Below are positions 11,470 to 23,422 of a stretch of DNA of 64,000 bases, piece after piece. Source of the DNA: Cyanophora paradoxa (Eukaryota; Glaucocystophyceae; Cyanophorales; Cyanophoraceae); NCBI GenBank assembly GCA_004431415.1, contig QPMI01000005.1, forward strand, positions 1,178,001-1,242,000. Reading direction: 5' to 3'. Below the pieces are notes generated by a model. That model saw only the letters and a program-made list of their open reading frames with translations, was not told the origin of the DNA and did no database searches. Position numbers and translations under genes: made by a program. Numbering within the stretch: position 1 is the first letter of the stretch; each line of letters starts with the position of its first letter.

Positions 11470-13590
11470 TAACAGTACTAGTAGCCTTAGTAGTAGGTGG
11501 CCCGAATCGTGCACGATGCAAAGCCTTGAGGCCCTTGACTCGTGAAGATGGCCGGGCCATTGACACCCACTGTCAATGGCCGGGCCATTGACACCCACTG
11601 TCAGATCTAGCTACCGCCGCAGCCTACCGGCGCGGTAGAGGCTGCAGAGCTCCAAGGCTCCGAAGCTCCGACTCAGCCTCCGAGGAAAAAAAAGGTAGTC
11701 GGCGCATGCTCTTAGGAGGCCGATCGTCTCTTAAGTACGTGAATCCTCCACTCCAGTTGAAGGAACAACGACTGTTGAGCCTATCGCTACGAGTTTTTTG
11801 GACCGGCGGATCTTCGCTCCATACAAACTTGAAACCGGATCCGAGTCAACTTAATTGACTAAACTCGGCCGACTTGCTAGACTCGTCCCGGCGTCCGAGT
11901 CAAATTAGTACGGGCCGGTCCCGAGTCTAGCAACTCGGGGAAGATCTGATTGGGCACTGAAGATCTTCGAAGATTTCCCGGAAAACTATTTGATTGGCCA
12001 ATGCTGACGTGACACATGCTGACGTTGATATTTTTTCACAAAGCCCATATCAAGGGCGGTGGCGAGTGTATTTGTTCAGTAACATCATCGTACGCACTAC
12101 CGGTTCCGAATAGGCCGAACTCTGGGTCAGAGCATAACCTGAGGCCGGAACACAGGGATAGGCGCCTCGACGCTACAGCTGAGCGTTTCTCTTGTGGGAG
12201 GGGGCGTGGGAGGGGGTCGTAGGTGTGAGTGTAGGTGTGGGAGTCGTGGCGCCGTGGGGGCCAGGCTTATCAGTCAGGGAAGAACGGGGCGGGGAGGGAG
12301 GGGGGGAGGGGGGCGGCGCGGGCTAGGGTAGCGGGCGCGCCCCCCGATTTTTATTGCGTGCGGGGCGCGGGGTGAGTGTGGGCCGGGTAGGGGCTTTATC
12401 GGGTGTGCCGCGGGGACGGGCGGTGGCGGGCGGGGTGGGCGCCCTAGTACTAGTAGGGTCGGGGGACAGAGGGGCGTGCATGCCATGCATGGCATGGGCC
12501 GCATGATGGGCGATATCGAATCATCGATGGGGCGCCGGCCGGGGCGGTAAATCGGGGGGTAGTTGTAACTTGTAAGTTGTAAGTTGTAACTTTTTAGTAA
12601 CTAGGTCGGTGTGTAGGTAGTGGACACCAATATAATCCGACATAATTCAGTCTCGCCACTTTCTGAATCTTGAATTCTCAGTCCGAGGCACCATCACGCC
12701 TTACAGCCCCAAGACCCTTGGGTCTCGCTTGTTTAAGGATCACCAGTGCACGCGATTTACCTCCTATTGTTCTATGAAAATGTCACAGTGTCACAGTGTG
12801 AATTCGAACATGAGGACATATGTATATGAACATGTAAATGACGAGTCATTGACGACGGATTATACGTTCGACTAGCGGTATCGCGGCGTCCGACGGTCGA
12901 TTCTGTCGACGTCGCGTCCGCATTCGTAGCTTGCAATTGTAATGTCGCAATTGCAATATATATATAGCATTTGTACATGTACATGTGAAAGAATTCAATC
13001 GGATCCCGGATGTTACAAATTAGGGGCTGCAGCTGGCGCGGGCGCCGGGTGGGAATGATGCTCTCAAGCTTTCGCCGACTCCGACTTTGTATACGCCTAG
13101 ATCCGAATCATCCGAGGATCAGATCTCGGCATCATCTCGCTCGTAGCATCATTTCACTGCACACTCTAATTCCAGAGTCCATGCACACACAAACACACAT
13201 TGAATTAAATAATCAATAGGGGGGAAGTGCCGAGCGCGCCAAAACGCGTGAGTCATAGGCTCATATATAGCTGTGTGTACCTGCTGCACCGCGCAGCTGC
13301 AGCGCTAGCTGCCGGCCGCTGCCGGGCCGAGAGAAGCCACGACTTATCCTTATACCTACTGATATCTAAGAGTTAGCCGAATCACCTATTCAGCGCTACC
13401 AAGTCTATTAAACTCATGATAACTATGAAACCTGAACATTCTCGATCTAGATCTGTACACTGGAAGGGTTTTGCGTTCTGCGTTCAATGAAAGGAGAGAG
13501 CGCAAATAGGAAAGGGAAAAGCAATGCGGAGTGGGCCGGGGTGGAGTCCGAGCGCGACAGTAATTATAATCAACGCCGAGGCCTAGGCCG
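11470..13590. other. Gene-poor region
   Basis: No supportable gene is seen. It contains a direct repeat of a GGCCGGGCCATTGACACCCACTGTCA unit (about 11548-11602), GAGTC/GACTCG palindromic words (11845-11940), a G-rich stretch (12200-12560) and short AT-rich segments. The end at about 13480-13600 probably holds the 3' flank of the minus-strand TmcB-like gene. Confidence 0.5.
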
Positions 13591-13600
13591 CCCCCGCCGG

Positions 13601-16600
13601 TTACTCATCCTCGTCCTTCCCGATGCCGACGAAGTAGTGGTGCAGGTGGACGCACTGCGGGAAAGTGGGGGGGGGGGGGAGAACCGGATCAGATCGGGCC
13701 AGATCATGATCAGATCAGTTCAGATCAGATCAGATCTGATCTGAGCGGACCTTGAACACGACGTCCTTGGGGAGCATGCGGAGGATCTGCCCCGCACGGC
13801 CCGTCTCCTCCCCCAGGCGCGCCAGCATGGGGGCGAAGAGGTAGACTGCGGCGAAAAAGAAGAAGGAAGGTTCGCGAGAAGTCAGAAGCCAGAGAGAAAG
13901 AAAGCAACGCCGCGACGGGGAGCGCTAGCGGGGGCCGGGGCCGGGGGCGGGGACGCCGGGGGGCTGCAAAGGCCTAGGCCTGGGCCTAGGTCTGGGCCTA
14001 GGTTTGGGCCCGGGGCCTTTGCGCACTGTAGAGGGCGAGGAGGAAGAGTATGACGAAGGTCAGAATGAGCGCCTGTGTGTATGCAGCGCCTCCGTCAGAA
14101 AAAACTAACATGTACCCGGACATGGCAGCGCGCTCGACGATAGGGCGGGCCATGGCCACCGGCAGCCGGCCTAAGCCTTGGACGCTCGAGCTCGGCCTCA
14201 GCCTCGGGGCGAGCAGGGCGAAGCGGGGCGAGCGGGGCGGGGGCGGGGGCGGGCAGACCTCCATCATCTCGATGACGGCCATGGAGGCGAGCGACTCGGC
14301 GACGAAGGCCGCCGCCGCGCGGTTGAGCCCGTCGTCCAGGTCCCCGTCGTCGACCTGAGCCGGCTCGGATCAGATCTGATTCGGGGGGGGGGGGCGGGGG
14401 GGGGCGGGTGGGGGGGGAGAAGGCGGGCGCGCCTCCATCATCAGGTCGAGCTTGGAGGACTGCACGGCGAAGTTGTTGCTCTGCGGGGGAAAGAGAGTCG
14501 ACCTCAGCAGCCGATTCGAAGACCCACTCACTCGTGATCACTCGCGATCGCTGGTTTCACTGACCTGGGCGTAGCGCGCGTCCTCCTTGCCCGTGAGGAG
14601 GAGGTCCGGGGCCGTCTCCTGCTGGATCGCGACCACGAGGTCCAGGACGCCCATCACCAGCGCGTCCAGCCCGTTCGCTGCGGGGGCGGAGCTTAGCTAT
14701 AGCTCGCTTGCTTGGCGGAGGAAGGCAAATCTAGAGCGGGCTAAGCACCGACGAGCTGCATATCCGCCACGCGCCCCTCCACGCACTTGGCCTCCTGATG
14801 CGGGCGTCAGAAGGGGAGGTGGAGGGTACGTAGACGGGAGGAAGCTCGCACGTTGAGGCGGAGGCAGGAGGGGGTGTACATGATCTCGGCAAGGTGCCTG
14901 TTGCGCCCGTTGGCGCCGAGCACGTGGAACTCGGGGTCCCCGAACTTGAGCGCCTGGTGGATCTGCTTGAAGCTGCGCGAATTCGAGGAAGAAGCTCAGC
15001 GGGGCGGAGCTCAGCGGGCGCTCAAGGCTGCAAGTTGCGCACAGCGCCGCCTTCTTGACGAGGCGGGCGTAGATGTCGTCGCGGGGCAGGAAGATGGCGC
15101 CTGCACGCGTGCGGAGAGGGCGTTAGGGGGCGCCGAAACAATAATCAAGGGGGAGTACTATCACTAGTGCGAGGCTTGAGCTTAAGCGAGCAGGCGCAGG
15201 CTCAGGTTGCGCCGCACCGTTAATGTAGAGCTCGCGGGCGTAGAAGGCGACCTCCCGCGCGATCGAGCGCCGCTGCGAAAAACAAATTCGGTCAAGACAC
15301 TTTAAACTCGCAAGCTTCACTTGACCCGATCGCCCGATCGCGATCCAGGCGGCGCACGCGGCCGGCGAGGTTGATCTCGTAGGAGTAGTTCTTGCCGGCG
15401 TCCAGGATGACGAAGCAGACCACGAAGTTGACCACGAAGATGCCGGCCTTCGCGCGATATCGATCGGGATCGGTCAGCCGGAGCCGGGGACCGAAGAGCG
15501 GTGGCTGCGGCCGCAAACGCACGATCACGAAGAAGGCCGCGGTGTACTTGTATGTGAGCCTGCGGGGGCAGGGCAGGGCGGCGCGCGTCAGCTCGAGACA
15601 CTCGCGGGACGGCGCGTGCATGCGTGCGTGCTGGTCCCCGCTCGGCCAGGCCCGGCGCACTTGGTGAGGATGTCGGCGCCCTGCTTCTCGCCCTCGTCGC
15701 CCTTGCGCGCATTCTTCTTCTTCTCCTCTTCCTTCTTGCGCTCCTTCTCCTTCCTCTTCTCCGCCTTGTTCTTTGCGGCCTCGTCCGCGTCCTTCGGATC
15801 CTTGTGGCGGTGGTGGTGGCGCGAGTGGGCCTTGGCGTCGTTCTCCTCCCCGTCCGCCGCCGCCGCCGCCTCCGCGGCGGCCTTGCGAAGGATGCCGCCG
15901 CCGGCGGCGCCGCCGCTGCTGCCCAGGCGGGCGAGCCGCGGCTTCTGCGTCAGCTGGAGGCTCGTGCTGCGGCTGCGGCGCTTCTCCCGCTTCTTCTCCG
16001 CCTCCTCCTGCTTCGGGTCCCACCCGGCGTCGTCGCGATCGCTCGCGATCGAGGCGCTGCTCCTGGAGGCGGGGGCCGGGGTCCCAGAGGCCACGTTGAG
16101 CTCCGCCTTGTCGGGGTCCGCGGCGCGGAGCACGTGCACGGCCGCGCTGCTCGCGTCGTCCGCATCGCGCAGCTCGGGCAGCGCCAGCACCGCGTACCCC
16201 TCCTCGTCGCCGTCGCCGCCGGCGCCCGGCGCCCCGCTGGAGCGCGAGCGCAGGGTGTCCGCGTCCTCGCCGCCGCTGCCGGCGTCGCCCAGGCCCTCCA
16301 GGATGTCCTGTAGCGGCGCCGACGTCAACTCCAGGTCTACAACCACGGCGGGGGCCCGGGCCGGCCCGGGCCCCGCCGCCGCCATCGATCCCGCCAGGAG
16401 CCGCTGCCGGTCACTGCCGCGCGACGGCGGCGCCGAGGCGCGGCGGCTCCCCGCGCTGCCGCCGCGGCTGCCGGCGCCCTCGGCCGAGAGCGAGCCGGAC
16501 GCCAAGACAGGGGCCGGCGACGGCGCGGCCACGGCCACGGAAAGGGTCGCTAAGCCGGCACCGCGCTCCTTGGATGCGGGGCGGACGGGGACTGCTGCGT

Positions 16601-18700
16601 CGCCGCCCTCGGCGCCCGTCGTCTCGAGGTCCGTCGCCTCGTCTGCGCCCCTCTTGACCTCGTACTTCTTGCCCTTGGAGTTCTTGGACTTGTTCCGCTC
16701 CTTCTTCTTCTCCATCCTGCGCTCCTTCTTCTTCTCCTCCTCCTCCTCCTCCTCGTCGCTCGAGTCCGAGGAGTCCTCGTCCTCGCCGGCGCGGCGCCGC
16801 TCCTTGTGTGACCGGGAGCCGGAGCGCCGGCCTCGCCTCGACCCGCCGCGGCCGGAGCGGGCCGACTTCTGGCGCCCGTCGAGCTCGTCCTCCGATCCCG
16901 ATCCCTTGCCGCGGCCGCCGCCTTCGCTCTTGGAGCTGTCGGACGAGTTGCCGCCCTTGTTGGCGCCCTCGCCGCCCTCGCCGCCCTCGCCCTCTTCCTC
17001 CTCCGAGTCTCCCTCCCGGTCACGCTTCTGGGCCTTGGTGTAGTGCTTCGCCACCTGCTTCAGCACTGCGCGCGAGAAAAGAAGAAGAAGGGGCGCGGGT
17101 GAGCCGAGCTGGGCTGAGAGGTCGAGGGAGCGGCGGGAGGGCGGGGCTTTTTTTGCAATTGTTCGAAGAAGCAGCTAATTTTGAGCCACATCATATCGAG
17201 AGATTCGAGAGCTTGCTTGCTCGCTCGCTTGGAAGCTTGAGCCTAGTCTTTCTTTTTGGGGCGGCAGGCGGGCGGGCGGGCGCACGGGGCCGGGGGATGC
17301 CCTCGAGGATGTCGCTCATGCCGCGCATCGTCACCCGCACCTTCGCGAACGAGGGCCTGCATGGGCCGCGTGTGCGTGCGGGGCGCGCACGCGCGCGGTC
17401 AGCACACATAAGCTGCTATCGCGATCTAGATCTGCCGGTTCGAACGAAGGGCCCACCGGAAGACGAAGGCGGCCTCGAAGAGGAGGGTCAGGCACGAGAA
17501 GATGCAGATGCCGAGCAGCACGAACTGCGCCTTCTCGATCGTCTTCATCACCTGCGCGCGCGCGGCGCGGGCGGGAGGGCCGAGGGCGGCCTCAGTCCAG
17601 GTTCGGATCGATCCACGGGGGCGGGGGGGCCGAGAGGGCCGGGTTGGAGGGCCGAGGGCGGGAGGCCTAGGGCCGGGTTGGCGACGCTTGCTTAGAAGCC
17701 GCTGCTAGATTTCTCATTCTCGGATTCTCTGTGTCTAATTTCTTTCTTCTTCTTCTTATTATTATTATTTTAAAGAGAAAGTAGAAAGAAGGGGCTTCTA
17801 GAAAGCAAGCTCGGGCGGGGCGCCCCGGGGCGGGCGGGCTCGGGCGGGCGGGCCGGGGCGCACGTCGTCCTCGTAGACGTCTCTCACTAGAAGGCAATTT
17901 AAGAATTGTCTCCCTGGTCACTATAAGCCACTATAAGAATGTATATATGTTTGTTTCGCACGCACGTCGTCCTCGTAGACGCCGGCGCCGACGTTGAGGG
18001 CGTCGAGGATGCCGAAGATCGCGTTCTGGAAGACGTACCGAACCTCCCGGATCCGCGTGATGTCTGAGGCGTCGTCCGTTGTTCGGTTCGGTTGGATTGG
18101 ATGGGCGGGGGAGGAGCGCGCGCTAGCGCACCCCGGAAGTTTTCGAGCTGCATGAGCGAGATGCGCCGGCACATGAGCATGCTGCGGACACAGGTCATCG
18201 TCGTCCCAGGTCGGGCGGGTGAGCTTGAGCTACAGCGGGGGCGGGCGGGCGGGCGCACAGGGCGTTGCCGGCGTCCCAGATGGTCTGCTTCTCCTTGATC
18301 TCGTAGACGGGGGGCCCCGGGTAGTGCAGCACGACGTCCGTGTCCTTGCGCTTCCAGTAGCTCACGATCTCGGGGTTCGTGCTGGCCGGGAGGCCGATGT
18401 CTGCTCGCGATCGCGCGCGCGAGCGCGAGTCAGGCGCAGATCTAGATCTAGACGAAGGCGGATGCGCATATATATATGCCTCCACCCTCTAACAACAACT
18501 GCGAGTCGAGCAAGCTCCGTCCGCGGGCGGGCGGGCGGGGCGGGGCGGACCCTCGTAGCCGAAGTAGAGGCCGCGGTGGTCAAATGAGAAGTCTTTGGAG
18601 CGGGTCCCGATCTCGCCCGCCCAGTGCGCGAAGAGCTCCGTCCCTTGAGAAAGGAGGAGGAAGAAGAAGAGAGGCCCAAGTCAGCGGCAGGGCTGATCTG

Positions 18701-18733
<33 letters not shown>

Positions 18734-21700
18734 CGGCGCGCGCACTGTTGTTGCGGGCGGCGAGGTGCATGTGGCGGATCATGGCGTTGACGTGGACCGC
18801 GCGGCGCCGCTGGAACGAGAGGAACCGCAGCCGGTTGTTGTTCTGCGCGTACTCCACGAAGAGGAGCTGCGGGCCGTGCGCGGGTGAGCCCCCACTGCCC
18901 AGCTTGTCCGGCCCGACCGGCGCCCACCTTGACGGCGATGAACATGGCGCAGGCGAGGCCGCCGAGGAGCAGCAGACCGATGACGACGCCCCTGCGAGGC
19001 CAGGCCGGTGAGCTCGAGCTCCAGCGAATCCGGAGGCGATCGCGAGGCGCCGAAAGCTCAAGCTTCAGCCAAGGGAGCGCGCGGGTCCCGGCCCCCGGGC
19101 CGCACGGACCAGAAGAGGCGCTTGACAGCCTTGGTCTCGTTGGAGCGGAGCTTGAGCTCCTTGTTGGCGGCCCGCTTCTTGGCGGCCGCCGCCGAGGAGG
19201 AGGCCCCCGACGAGGCCGACTGCGACTCGGAGGCCGACTGCGTGCCCCCGCCGCCGCCGGCCGACTGGCTCTGCGACTGGCTCTGCGAGGCCGAGAGGGA
19301 GGCCGTCTTCGACTCGGACTCCTCGACCTCTTCCGCCTTCATGTAGTAGAGCTGCGCCCGCGCCTTGTCGTTCTGCGCGCCGCCGCCGGTCCGGTGTCAG
19401 CCGCGCCCCCGACCGCCTCCCTGTTCGAATTTAGAGCGGAAAGCACCAGGCAGTGCTCGAGGAAGGATGCGTAGGAGCGGAGGAGGATCTTCGAGTTGCC
19501 GTAGCCTGCGAGCCGGCGGGGCGCTAAGCAGAGCACATCGGAGAAGGGCCCCGGGCAGGGCGGGGCGGGGCGGGGCGGGGCGCACGCTTGATGAGGACGA
19601 TGTAGGCGTTCTCGGCGGTCAGCGCCGCGTGGTGGATGTCCGCCAGCCTGTCGACGTCTCAGGTGAGGCTGGCGAGGCTGGCGAGGCGAAGCGAGGCGAA
19701 GCGAGGCGGGCGGGCCTGCGAGGGACGTCGTCGAGGGCCCCCACGACGTGCAGGTTCTTCTTCGTGAGCTGCACCCAGAACTGCCGCGTCAGCTTCAGCG
19801 TCCTCGTGTCTGCGGGCGCGCGCCGCGCGGATCCGTCAGGCCAGCGGAAAGCGGACAGCGCAAGCACAGCGAGGCGCACGGCTCTGCCTCGCGCTCTCGT
19901 ACTGCTTCTTGGCGTCGGCGGAGCTGAAGAGGTCCGCGGCCGCGATCTGGCCGGTCTGGCCCCCGCTGTAAACCTGCGTCTGCCGCTCCCAGCTGCAGGC
20001 GGGGCGCGGCGCGCATGTCAGCCGCCGCCTCAAGCTTCAATCTTGGCTTAAGTTCGAAAGCTCAAGCTCATGCTTCAATTTTAAGCTTCAGCTCGAGGAC
20101 CGGGCGCACAAGAGCTTGGTTGCGTGCAGCTCGTATCTGTAGTCAATGGTCGGCTCCTTGCGCCACCTGCGGCGGGGCGGGGCCCGGCCTCAGCGGGTTG
20201 GGGGAAGGGCGGGCGAGGGCGCGGGGTGCGGGGCGCGCCCGACGCGGATCTCGGCGTTGGCTGCGTTCGCGTTGTTCCCGTACGCCCTCAGCAGGTTCGC
20301 CAGCTGCGAATGCAAGCGAGCGCGGCCGGCCAGCCTCGTCGTCAGCAAGTCCAGGAGGAGGGATCATCGAAGGAAGCTGCGCTCGAAGGCAGACTAGTAC
20401 TCGCCTGGAGCTGGAGGTAGGCGGAGGAGGGGAACTCGCCGATCGCGTAGCGGTAGATCGCCTCGGCTTTCTGCGAAGGGAATGAAGGAAGGGATGCGGG
20501 AGGAAAGGGAAGAAGAAGAAGAAGAAGAGGGGCGGACGGCGACGGCGGGCTGGGCGGAGTCGCGGCGCAGGAGCGCCCGCACGGCCAGCTCGGCGTCGAA
20601 GTGCGACTTGAGGTCCAGCTTGTCCACCTCCTCCACCCGCGAGAGCTTGTCCGCCTGCATGCGTTGGGCTGGGCTAAGAGGCTAGACTAGGCTAAGGCGG
20701 GGCGACCGGGCGCGCTCGCTCGCTCGCTCGCCTGCCAGTAGCGGAACCAGACGAGCACGAGGCCCACAGCGAAGGCCAGGCCGCCGAAGGCGAGGGCTGC
20801 GGCCGAGCCGAGGGCGCGGGCCGACTCGCCGGGCTGCCCAATCGACGTGAGCACGCACGACGCCAGCGCCAGGAAGGAAGCAGACGCGAGGAAGCCTCCC
20901 CGCTGCGGGCGGGCGGGAGTCGGCGCAGGCGAAGCGGGCTGGCCCGGCTGGGGCCGGCCGCGGGGGGCGCACGATGTAGTTCATGATGGGCTTGTAGGAC
21001 GGGAGGAAGGAGAAGTGGAGGTAGAGGGGGTACGCGGTGCACGCGAGCGAGACGATGCACGCGACGAGGTCCGTGGAGGGTACGGCGATCGTCTGCGCCA
21101 CCATCGCAACCCGAGCCAGGCCATAGACCGCGTGGAACCTGCGCGCGGGGATTCGAACCCGGCCCGGAATTCAACAAACAACGGGATCGAAAACAAGGCG
21201 GGTCGGACCGGCCGTGCGGGCGGGACTCGTAGTCGGGGCAGCTGATGTGGTTGTGCCGGAACAGGAAGAAGTAGAGGGTGGAGAAGAGGAGGAAGAAGGA
21301 TAGGATCGCCCCCGAGACCGCGGCGTACACGGTCTGGGGCCGGTGAGCAGATCAAATTGCGCAGATCGAATTGCGCACCCACTGGAGGTTCAGGCAGACG
21401 AAGAGGGGGGGCGATGCCGGATCTGTGGGAAGGGCCGGCCGCAGGTCGTCCTGCCAGGCCCAGGCTCAGGTGAGTCCGAGCCCCCGCGCGCGCCCGCGCG
21501 CGCCGCGGGCCGCCCGACGAAAGAAGTGCGAGCCGCGCACCTGCCCGCAGGCGAAGACGTTCGCGTACAGCTGCGACGGAAGTCAGAAGACGGCGCTCGC
21601 GGGGGGGGGGTACTGCAGCTCGCCTTCAGATAGGGAATGTAGAGGCCGAAGAGGAGAGCCTGCCGGGGGCGGAGGCGGGCGGGGGCGGGGGCGGGGCGTC

Positions 21701-22620
21701 TCGGAACCGGCGGGCTTGGCCCGGCGAATGCGCGCGAATTAAAGGCGTACCCGGGTGACCATGGACATGTAGATCTGAACCTCGCGGCCCTTTCCCTTCT
21801 GCGCGGGAGCCAAGTCAGCTCGTCCGATCGCGAGACCGGCGCCGGTGCCTTATGATCAGGTGAGGCCGCACCGACATCCTGAGAATGTAGTACCCGAACG
21901 CCAGGACGGCGTACAGCGTCAAAACGAAGTAGACCCAGAAGGTTCGCTGCGCGCGGCGCGGCCGAGGCTTCAGATCAAATTGGATCGAATTCGAATTCGA
22001 ATTCGAATCCGAACCGTGAAGGCCTCCCAGCTCTGCTGCGTGAAGAGGAGGTGCAGATCCAGCCATGAGACGAGCGGCCGCGTGACTCCCGGGTCAAAGC
22101 CTGCGAGCGGCCGCAAATCAGAACGAACGACGGATCCGTAGCCAGCTGCAGGCCCTTAGCGAACCCGAGAACCTCCCGATGACGAGCGCCAGCAACTGGA
22201 GCCCGTCCACGATGGCCCAGAATACCGCCAGCACTTGTTCTGCGCAGAGCTCGAGTCATACATCGCCACGGATATCGATAGGACGGCTGCCCGCGGAGAA
22301 GGCGCCCACCTCGCCTGTTGGTATACTTCTTCGTCGTTATCTCGGTCTGGGCGCATGCGCGATTAGGAGCCGAGGATAACCCGCGCCCTTGGCAGCAGAC
22401 CAGGGCGACTTGGACTGAAAACATCGACCGCCATAGCTGCGCGTCCGGCCCGGAGCGCGCGGATTAGCTCGGCAGCGGGGGAGCTTGCAAGGGCGCAGTC
22501 GTCTCGCACCCGGTCTTCATTCTGCCGGAAACGAGTTCAGCAAGACGTGAGAAACGCGCTTAGCTTGCGAGCTGCTCGCACCTTGCCGACTGCTCCATCT
22601 TCGGCTATCCGCTTCTCCAT
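13601..22620 (-). CDS. TmcB/TmcC-like giant multi-pass membrane protein
   Basis: This resembles 'tiny macrocysts' B/C proteins: large membrane proteins of algae and other protists with cytoplasmic TPR-like repeats, probably signalling components of unknown mechanism. About 25-30 exons run from a candidate ATG at 22618-22620 to TAA at 13601. Early exons encode hydrophobic helices (near 22330-22210, 22060-21880, 21330-21240, 21100-20960, 20870-20740). Next come family repeats such as EAIYRYAIGEFPSSAYLQLQ (20480-20400), a TRQFWVQLTKKNLHVV segment (19800) and YGNSKILLRSYASFLEHC (19500). The C-terminal half has more membrane segments and a long charged Ser/Glu/Lys-rich insert at about 17050-15700. 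The last exon ends HHYFVGIGKDEDE. Most introns start GTGCG. The family call is strong; the start and several exons are approximate. Confidence 0.78.
13725..13744. repeat. 20-bp perfect palindrome in an intron
   Basis: The sequence is its own reverse complement, centred on AGATCT, and sits in a run of CAGATCAGATC words. It lies within an intron of the TmcB-like gene, just upstream of the last exons on the minus strand. Confidence 0.8.
18703..18733. repeat. Uninterrupted 31-base G run inside an intron
   Basis: On the gene's (minus) strand this is C31. It lies between the GTGCGCGCCG donor after the AARNN codons and the TTTCTCAAG acceptor before the TELFAHWAGEIG exon. It is an extreme case of the C-rich intron composition of this genome. 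The exact length may be a sequencing artefact. Confidence 0.9.
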
Positions 22621-22629
22621 CGCCGAGTC

Positions 22630-23400
22630 GCGCGCGTACGGACAACCAGCTGCGGGGATCGCTCTTCACGCGTGCGCTGCAGCTCAGGGATGTCCAGGTC
22701 GCTCCTCGAGGGAAACTGCGATCAAGTTTGCTAGCTACACGGCGAGCGCAGAGTGCACTGTGAGCTGGCGCGTACTCGCAGGCGCGGTGCGCTGCAGCTT
22801 CCTCTGAAGGGAACCAAGGCATTGGGACCATAGTTGCCCGGAAAAAAACGGGGGTACGCCCATCGCGCGTCGCAGGCTCTGTTCGAGTTGAGAGCCTCTG
22901 CGTCGTTCCGCGAGTCGAACGGACGCCACCGTCGTCGAAACTGTCGAGTCGTCCGGTCCTGGTCCGGATCCGACGATTAGAAGTTTAATGAGGTTAATAC
23001 ATATAAGGCTCAGCAGTGAGTCCACCGGATCCTTCATGATCAATTGCAAGCTTAAGTTTTCAAGTTTCGCAAGTTACCTATCAATGAGGCTATCATGATC
23101 ATGATCATCGGATCATCGGATCATGACCATCGGATGATTCGGATCATGCAGGCTGATGATGGCCGCTGATCATGCAGCGGCCAAATTGGCCAATGCATAT
23201 GCGGCATGATATGCCTTCATTGGCCAAAATTAGAGCTACTAGTAATGATTTACTTCAGATCGACGTCCAGCCTCGGTCCAGCTCGCGGCCCGATCGATCT
23301 CGATCGAAGCAAGACGCTATTTTGAAAGAGGACCAGGACGGCTCGCGTTACAGAGTCGCGCACGTGGCACTGCTACTACGTGCTCACGGGAGTCACGGCA
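22630..23400. other. Intergenic region between divergent or adjacent minus-strand genes
   Basis: No supportable gene is seen. It includes a GATCATGATCATGATC/GGATCATCGGATCAT cluster (about 23090-23150) and GCATATGC-type palindromes. It probably holds the 5' region of the TmcB-like gene and the 3' flank of the F-box gene at 23423. Confidence 0.45.
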
Positions 23401-23422
23401 CGGCATGGCGCGCGAACCGCGC

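Noticed and set aside
15616-17043. 475-codon Ser-rich plus-strand frame
   Set aside because: It is the antisense shadow of the charged insert of the minus-strand TmcB-like gene.
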